Below are positions 60,440 to 64,000 of a stretch of DNA of 64,000 nucleotides, piece by piece (position 1 is the first letter of the stretch; every line of letters begins with the position of its first letter). A model generated the notes under the pieces. It had not been told where the DNA came from. It did no database searches and saw only the letters and a program-made list of their open reading frames with translations. The DNA comes from an uncultured Pseudoflavonifractor sp. Its GTDB lineage: Bacteria; Bacillota; Clostridia; Oscillospirales; Oscillospiraceae. The position numbers and the translations under genes were made by a program. Location: the NCBI GenBank assembly GCA_947651395.1, contig CANSYW010000007.1, positions 1-64,000 on the forward strand, written 5' to 3'.

Positions 60440-61639
60440 GTGAAGATCACCAGTGTACAGGTAATTGAATGTAAGCCCAATGTGATGGGCAAGGTCATCT
60501 GCGTGCGCATCAACACCGACTGCAAGGAGATCTACGGCTATGGTGAGGTGGGCCTGTCCTACGGCAAGGCCCACCATGCCGGCGTGGGCATCGCCCGGGA
60601 TTTTGGCGAGATCATTGTGGGGATGGATCCCCTGAAGCCGGAGCTCATCTGGGAGACCCTGTTCCGCACCACCTTCTGGGGAATGGGCGGCGGCACCGTC
60701 ATCAACGCGGGTATGAGCGCCATCGACACCGCCCTGTGGGACATCATGGGCAAGGCCTACAAGATGCCGGTGTATCAGCTCCTGGGCGGCAAGAGCAACG
60801 ACCGGATCCGGGCCTATGCCAGCCAGCTCCAGTTCGGCTGGGGCCCCGAGCACCTGTTTCTCACCGATCCCAAGGATTACGCCAAGGCCACTGAGGACGC
60901 CCTGGCCGACGGCTATGACGCCATCAAGGTGGATCCCATGGGCGTCACCGACGAGGGCAAGTGGGCCCGTGAGGCCACCAACCCCAACTGGAAAATGCGG
61001 GGCAAGCTCAGCGAGAAGATGCTGGATACCTGCTACAGGCGCACCGAGGCCATGCGCGAGGCGGGCGGGGAGGATCTGGACATTATCATCGAGACCCATT
61101 CCTATCCCGACATGAACACCGGCATTCAGCTGGGGCAGCGTCTGGAGCCGCTGAACATCTACTACTATGAGGAGCCCTGCAATCCGCTGAATGTGGAGAA
61201 CATGCTGGAGATCCACAAGGCGCTGCCCCATGTGGCCTTGGCCAGCGGCGAGCGCATTTACACCCGCTGGGGCTTCCGTGAGTTCCTGGAGAAGCATGTG
61301 CTCCAGGTCATCCAGCCCGACCTGACCATCTGCGGCGGCATTTCCGAGACCAAGAAGATCTGCGATATGGCCAACATCTATGACGCCGCCGTCCAGCTCC
61401 ACATCTGCGGCGGCCCCATCGCCACCGCCGCCAGCCTTCAGGTGGAGGCCGTCATCCCCAACTTCCTCATCCACGAGGTCCACGAGGGCGCCATCAAGAA
61501 GGACATGCGGGAGCTGGGCATGTACGAGGACATCAAGCCTGTCAAGGGCTATTACGAGGTGCCCGACCGGCCCGGCATCGGCCAGGAGCTCTCCCAGAAG
61601 GCCCTGGACGAGGCGGACAAGATCTACACCTGCCAGTAA
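60440..61639 (+). CDS. Enolase-superfamily sugar-acid dehydratase (mandelate racemase/muconate lactonizing type)
   Basis: A 399-residue MR/MLE-family protein. N-terminal capping domain, then a TIM barrel with metal ligands in IIIETHSYPDMN, YYEEPCNPLN and LASGERIYTRWGF, an acid/base Lys in DAIKVDPMG, and HICGGPIATAASLQVEAV near the end. The pattern is nearest to galactonate/mannonate/gluconate dehydratases, which convert sugar acids to 2-keto-3-deoxy acids. No KDG kinase or aldolase is in the window. The start is GTG 60440 with AAGGAG 10 bases upstream. Four bases before the glutaredoxin-like gene. Confidence 0.88.
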   Translation: MKITSVQVIECKPNVMGKVICVRINTDCKEIYGYGEVGLSYGKAHHAGVGIARDFGEIIVGMDPLKPELIWETLFRTTFWGMGGGTVINAGMSAIDTALWDIMGKAYKMPVYQLLGGKSNDRIRAYASQLQFGWGPEHLFLTDPKDYAKATEDALADGYDAIKVDPMGVTDEGKWAREATNPNWKMRGKLSEKMLDTCYRRTEAMREAGGEDLDIIIETHSYPDMNTGIQLGQRLEPLNIYYYEEPCNPLNVENMLEIHKALPHVALASGERIYTRWGFREFLEKHVLQVIQPDLTICGGISETKKICDMANIYDAAVQLHICGGPIATAASLQVEAVIPNFLIHEVHEGAIKKDMRELGMYEDIKPVKGYYEVPDRPGIGQELSQKALDEADKIYTCQ

Positions 61640-61642
61640 ACC

Positions 61643-61930
61643 ATGCCCATCACGGTATACGGCAGCAATGTCTGCCCCGGCACGCTGTGTTTTCTGTCCA
61701 TCCTGACCCGCAATGGGGTCATGCCAAGCTTTGTCAACATCACCGGCTCCATTGACCGCCTCAAGGAGTTCATCACCTTTCGTGATACCAGCCCTCTTTT
61801 TGACGGGCTCCGGGGGACGGGCGCCATCGGCTTTCCCCTGATCCGTCTGGAGGACGGGAGCTACACCAGAGACGTCAATGGCGTACTGGAAAGCCTGGGG
61901 ATCCGGGAACGGATGGAGTTTGGAAAGTAA
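61643..61930 (+). CDS. Glutaredoxin-like protein
   Basis: A 95-residue thioredoxin-fold protein. ITVYGSNVCPGTLCFLSILT shows an N-terminal strand with Cys-Pro-Gly-Thr-Leu-Cys (CxxxxC, not the CPYC of glutaredoxin), then IGFPLIRLEDGSYTRDVNGV with the cis-Pro and GSH-site-like segment. It could be a thiol oxidoreductase or a structural thioredoxin-fold protein of unknown role. Translationally linked to the dehydratase, so it probably belongs to the same pathway. Confidence 0.85.
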   Translation: MPITVYGSNVCPGTLCFLSILTRNGVMPSFVNITGSIDRLKEFITFRDTSPLFDGLRGTGAIGFPLIRLEDGSYTRDVNGVLESLGIRERMEFGK

Positions 61931-61942
61931 ATACGCGATCCA

Positions 61943-61980
61943 AAAGAGGCCCCGAAGCGAAAACGCTTCGGGGCCTCTTT
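61943..61980. terminator. Bidirectional terminator
   Basis: A 17-bp stem AAAGAGGCCCCGAAGCG/CGCTTCGGGGCCTCTTT with AAAA loop between the convergent glutaredoxin-like and YhcH genes. Confidence 0.93.
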
Positions 61981-61984
61981 GAGG

Positions 61985-62428
61985 TTACAGCTCCAGCTTG
62001 ATCACCGCTTTGCGGTAAGGGGCGGCGGTCAGCGTGTGGCGGCAGGCCTTGTGGCCGTCCTCGGGCCACAGGATATAGCAGCTCCCCTCCGGCACGGTCA
62101 GGGTCAGGTCGGGGCGGCCGGTATACATGGCCTTGTCGCTGTCTGGGTCATAGGGACGGGCGGGGCTGAGCCGGGGGAGGTCGGCCCAGGCCAGAAGCTC
62201 CTGGCCCCGGAGAAGGATCTGCAGATCCAGATGGCGGCGGTGGGCTTCAAAGTCACCCTCCCACAAGGGGCGGGTGGTCCCCTCCTGAAGAAGCAGAAAG
62301 CCGCCGGAGAAAGCAAAGCGGGCGGGGGCGGGCGCCTCCCGGTGTTCGGCCAGGCAGGCCAGAGCGGCCTCCAGATGGGGCAGAGGGGGCCGGGTACGCT
62401 CCAGCCAGTCAAAGGTCTGTATCAGCAT
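61985..62428 (-). CDS. YhcH/YjgK/YiaL family protein
   Basis: A 147-residue cupin-like protein of the DUF386 family: EGDFEAHRRHLDLQILLRGQ (His-rich strand with the metal ligands), LTLTVPEGSCYILWPEDGHK and the final KAVIKLEL. Members occur in sialic acid, glycan and sugar-acid operons, probably as anomerases or isomerases. ATG 62428 follows AGAGGTGCTTCCCC; the upstream extension to 62515 overlaps the sialidase-like gene and is rejected. Confidence 0.92.
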   Translation of the reverse strand: MLIQTFDWLERTRPPLPHLEAALACLAEHREAPAPARFAFSGGFLLLQEGTTRPLWEGDFEAHRRHLDLQILLRGQELLAWADLPRLSPARPYDPDSDKAMYTGRPDLTLTVPEGSCYILWPEDGHKACRHTLTAAPYRKAVIKLEL

Positions 62429-62441
62429 GGGGAAGCACCTC

Positions 62442-63602
62442 TCAGCGGGTGACGGCGGCGGTGGGGTTATAGATCCCGGAGCGCTCCCGCCTGGCCCCCA
62501 TAACAGCCTCCTCACGGAAGGACATCCATTTCACGCCCCGGCGGGTCTGGTAGGCAAAGGCCAGGTGGAGCAGTCCGTCGGCGCCCTGCATGAGGAAGGG
62601 GTACTCATATTGGCGGTTGTTGGTGGCGTTTTCCGCCCCTACAAAGCCCTCGCCCAGTTCCATGTGGCGGATCATGGGCCAGGTCAGGCCCTCGTCCTCG
62701 GAGAGGGCCACCGCCACAGGGCAGCGCAGGCCGGGCCAGGCGGCCTGCCCGGGGATGGGATCAGGGGCGTGGGTGGGGTTGTAGGCGATGGCCAGACGCC
62801 CGCTTCGGAGCCGCAGGGCGCTAATGCTGGAGTTGTTGTTGGGCAGGGGGGTGGCCTCCGGCTCCGACCAGTGCTCGCCGTAGTCCGGGGAGCGGCTGCA
62901 GTAGATGAAGTCCGCCTCCCGGCTGCGCATAAAGGCGATGAGCCGGCCGCCGCCCAGCTCCACCACATTGGCATGGACCCTGCCGCTGCTGTGGGGCATG
63001 TCCGCCTGCCGCCAGGTCTTGCCCTGGTCGTCGGAGAGTTGGAAGACGGTGGGATCGCCGGAGAGGCCGGAGGCGCTGTCGGTACACAGCCAGTTGGCAA
63101 AGATCCAGCGGCCGTTGGAGAGGATCTGGATGGGCTGTCGGCAGAAGGTGCCCTCCCGGGGGAAGACCACCTCCGGCTCGCTCCAGCTCCGGCCTCCGTC
63201 GGTGCTGCGCTGCCGGCGGACAACGGAGGTAAACTGCATGTTGTCCTTGCCCTCCATCCGATCCAGCTGGGCGGTGTACATGGCCCAGATCTCTCCCGCG
63301 GGGGAGAGGAAGAGGGAGGGGTTCTGCTCACTGCGGTGGGGATCGCGGGAGACCCGGACGGGCTCGCTCCACCGGTGGGCCCCCTTGTCCAGACGGGCAC
63401 AGACGATGCTCACATCGGCACTGCCCTCGTAAGAGCCGGCGAACCAGGCGCACAGAAGCGCGCCGTCGGGCAGCTCCAGCAGGGCCGGGGCGTGGGCGGA
63501 GGCGAAGGGGCCGGGGGGCAGCATGGCCTCCACCGTATCCATAAGGGGATTTTGGTAGATCCGTCCGTCGGGGGTGAGACCGGGCAAAAGGGGATAATCC
63601 AT
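62442..63602 (-). CDS. BNR/Asp-box sialidase-like protein
   Basis: A 386-residue six-bladed propeller protein. Four Asp boxes are visible (RSTDGGRSWS, LSDDQGKTWR, RSPDYGEHWS, LSEDEGLTWP), with FAGSYEGSADVSIVCARLDK and PHRSEQNPSLFLSPAGEIWA. There is no signal peptide, so the substrate must be imported. It could be an intracellular exo-glycosidase or a lyase-like BNR_2 protein; catalytic Arg-triad and Tyr/Glu assignment is uncertain. ATG 63602 lies just inside the end of the SDR gene context (GGAGTGAGGTGG upstream), so it is cotranscribed with the SDR and YhcH. Confidence 0.85.
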   Translation of the reverse strand: MDYPLLPGLTPDGRIYQNPLMDTVEAMLPPGPFASAHAPALLELPDGALLCAWFAGSYEGSADVSIVCARLDKGAHRWSEPVRVSRDPHRSEQNPSLFLSPAGEIWAMYTAQLDRMEGKDNMQFTSVVRRQRSTDGGRSWSEPEVVFPREGTFCRQPIQILSNGRWIFANWLCTDSASGLSGDPTVFQLSDDQGKTWRQADMPHSSGRVHANVVELGGGRLIAFMRSREADFIYCSRSPDYGEHWSEPEATPLPNNNSSISALRLRSGRLAIAYNPTHAPDPIPGQAAWPGLRCPVAVALSEDEGLTWPMIRHMELGEGFVGAENATNNRQYEYPFLMQGADGLLHLAFAYQTRRGVKWMSFREEAVMGARRERSGIYNPTAAVTR

Positions 63603-63612
63603 CACGTCCACC

Positions 63613-64000
63613 TCACTCCATAAATTTTCCGCCGCTGATGTTCAGACTGCATCCGCTGACAAAGGAGGACAGGTCGGAGGCCATATAGACCGCCGCGTTG
63701 GCGATGTCCTCCGGCTCCCCCACCCGGCCCACGGGGATCTTCTGGATCACGGCGGCACGGTATTCCGGCGTCCACTGGTCGGTCATTTCCGAATGGATGG
63801 GGCCGCACTGGAGGGCGTTGACCCGGACGCCGTACTTGCCGAACTCCATGGCGAAGTGCTTGGTGAGATAGGTCACGGCGGCCTTTGACGCGCCATAGGC
63901 CGGGGAGGCGTTGGGGTGGGCGGACTTGCTGGCGGTGGAGGTGATGTTGATGATGTTGCCGCCCTGCTGTTTGGCCATTATGGGCAGAACAGCCTTGCAG
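63613..64000 (-). CDS. SDR-family oxidoreductase (partial, cut by window end)
   Basis: The C-terminal 128 residues of a short-chain dehydrogenase; the frame is open through base 64000. NIINITSTASKS (Ser), AYGASKAAVTYLTKHFAMEF (YxxxK catalytic pair) and RVNALQCGPIHSEM, GEPEDIANAAVYMASDLSSF and the final FVSGCSLNISGGKFME are SDR landmarks. The NAD-binding N-terminus is outside the window. It precedes the sialidase-like and YhcH genes in one minus-strand operon, likely handling a sugar or sugar acid. Confidence 0.93.
   Translation of the reverse strand, partial: CKAVLPIMAKQQGGNIINITSTASKSAHPNASPAYGASKAAVTYLTKHFAMEFGKYGVRVNALQCGPIHSEMTDQWTPEYRAAVIQKIPVGRVGEPEDIANAAVYMASDLSSFVSGCSLNISGGKFME

Overview
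The window is a GC-rich, densely coding stretch of a Gram-positive, Clostridia-type chromosome. Gene content points to the Oscillospiraceae / Flavonifractor-Pseudoflavonifractor neighbourhood: smc-ftsY-rph-rdgB-yhbY-nadD/yqeK-lcp-rsfS order, S-layer-homology proteins, SleB-type hydrolases, CIRCE-controlled heat shock genes, a YerC-type TrpR relative, TRAP transporters and a GntR-controlled sugar-acid cluster. That placement is inference from gene content; there is no 16S gene here. Sigma-A promoters (TTGACA-N17-TATAAT type) and Shine-Dalgarno sites are unusually clear and were used to choose starts.

Layout. 1-5.9 kb: one + strand housekeeping operon (smc end to rsfS). 5.9-8.4 kb: minus-strand VanX-like dipeptidase, GNAT and Xaa-Pro peptidase. 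8.4-9.4 kb: accessory patch with intergenic repeats, a small XRE regulator, and a divergent small gene cut in two by a 275-bp inverted-repeat element. 9.4-16.6 kb: endonuclease IV-like protein, YqeG phosphatase, an unknown protein, rpsU, leuS, a Tat-exported FMN/C_GCAxxG lipoprotein and a papain-like protein. 16.6-21.1 kb: FAD-linked 2-hydroxyacid dehydrogenase and a 998-residue CAP/S-layer protein. 21.2-26.1 kb: divergent gltX and trpS with overlapping -35 boxes, then a WecA/TagO-like transferase and UDP-GlcNAc 2-epimerase for surface polymer synthesis. 26.2-33.2 kb: unknown secreted and small proteins, a phosphoesterase, gluQ, a DUF4261 protein, lysA and a MATE pump. 33.4-38.6 kb: uraA behind a transcription attenuator, then hsp20-clpB behind two CIRCE operators.

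38.6-45.7 kb: cell-wall genes (SLH-M15 carboxypeptidase and two tandem SleB paralogs whose promoters carry matching WalR-type boxes), rpmB, a DUF3298-like protein, yerC, a methyltransferase and hslO. 45.8-46.1 kb: tRNA-Val, tRNA-Asp and tRNA-Thr. 46.2-54.0 kb: a two-component system divergent from a MacA/MacB-like exporter and an SLH protein; this block is flanked by the 3' end of tRNA-Thr and a second copy of that end with a matching terminator. 54.1-61.9 kb: a catabolic regulon in which TRAP dctPQM, a LarA-like racemase and a DUF169 protein face a FadR-type regulator and an enolase-superfamily dehydratase; three matching operators tie the promoters together. 61.9-64.0 kb: YhcH, a sialidase-like BNR protein and an SDR cut by the window edge.

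The most novel-looking items are the 275-bp element whose exact removal restores the broken small gene, the twin WalR-box promoters, the three-operator sugar-acid regulon with LarA and DUF169, the tRNA-end-flanked exporter block, and a conserved-looking trio of small unknown proteins at 27.0-28.0 kb. I saw no CRISPR array, prophage, integrase or biosynthetic megasynthase.
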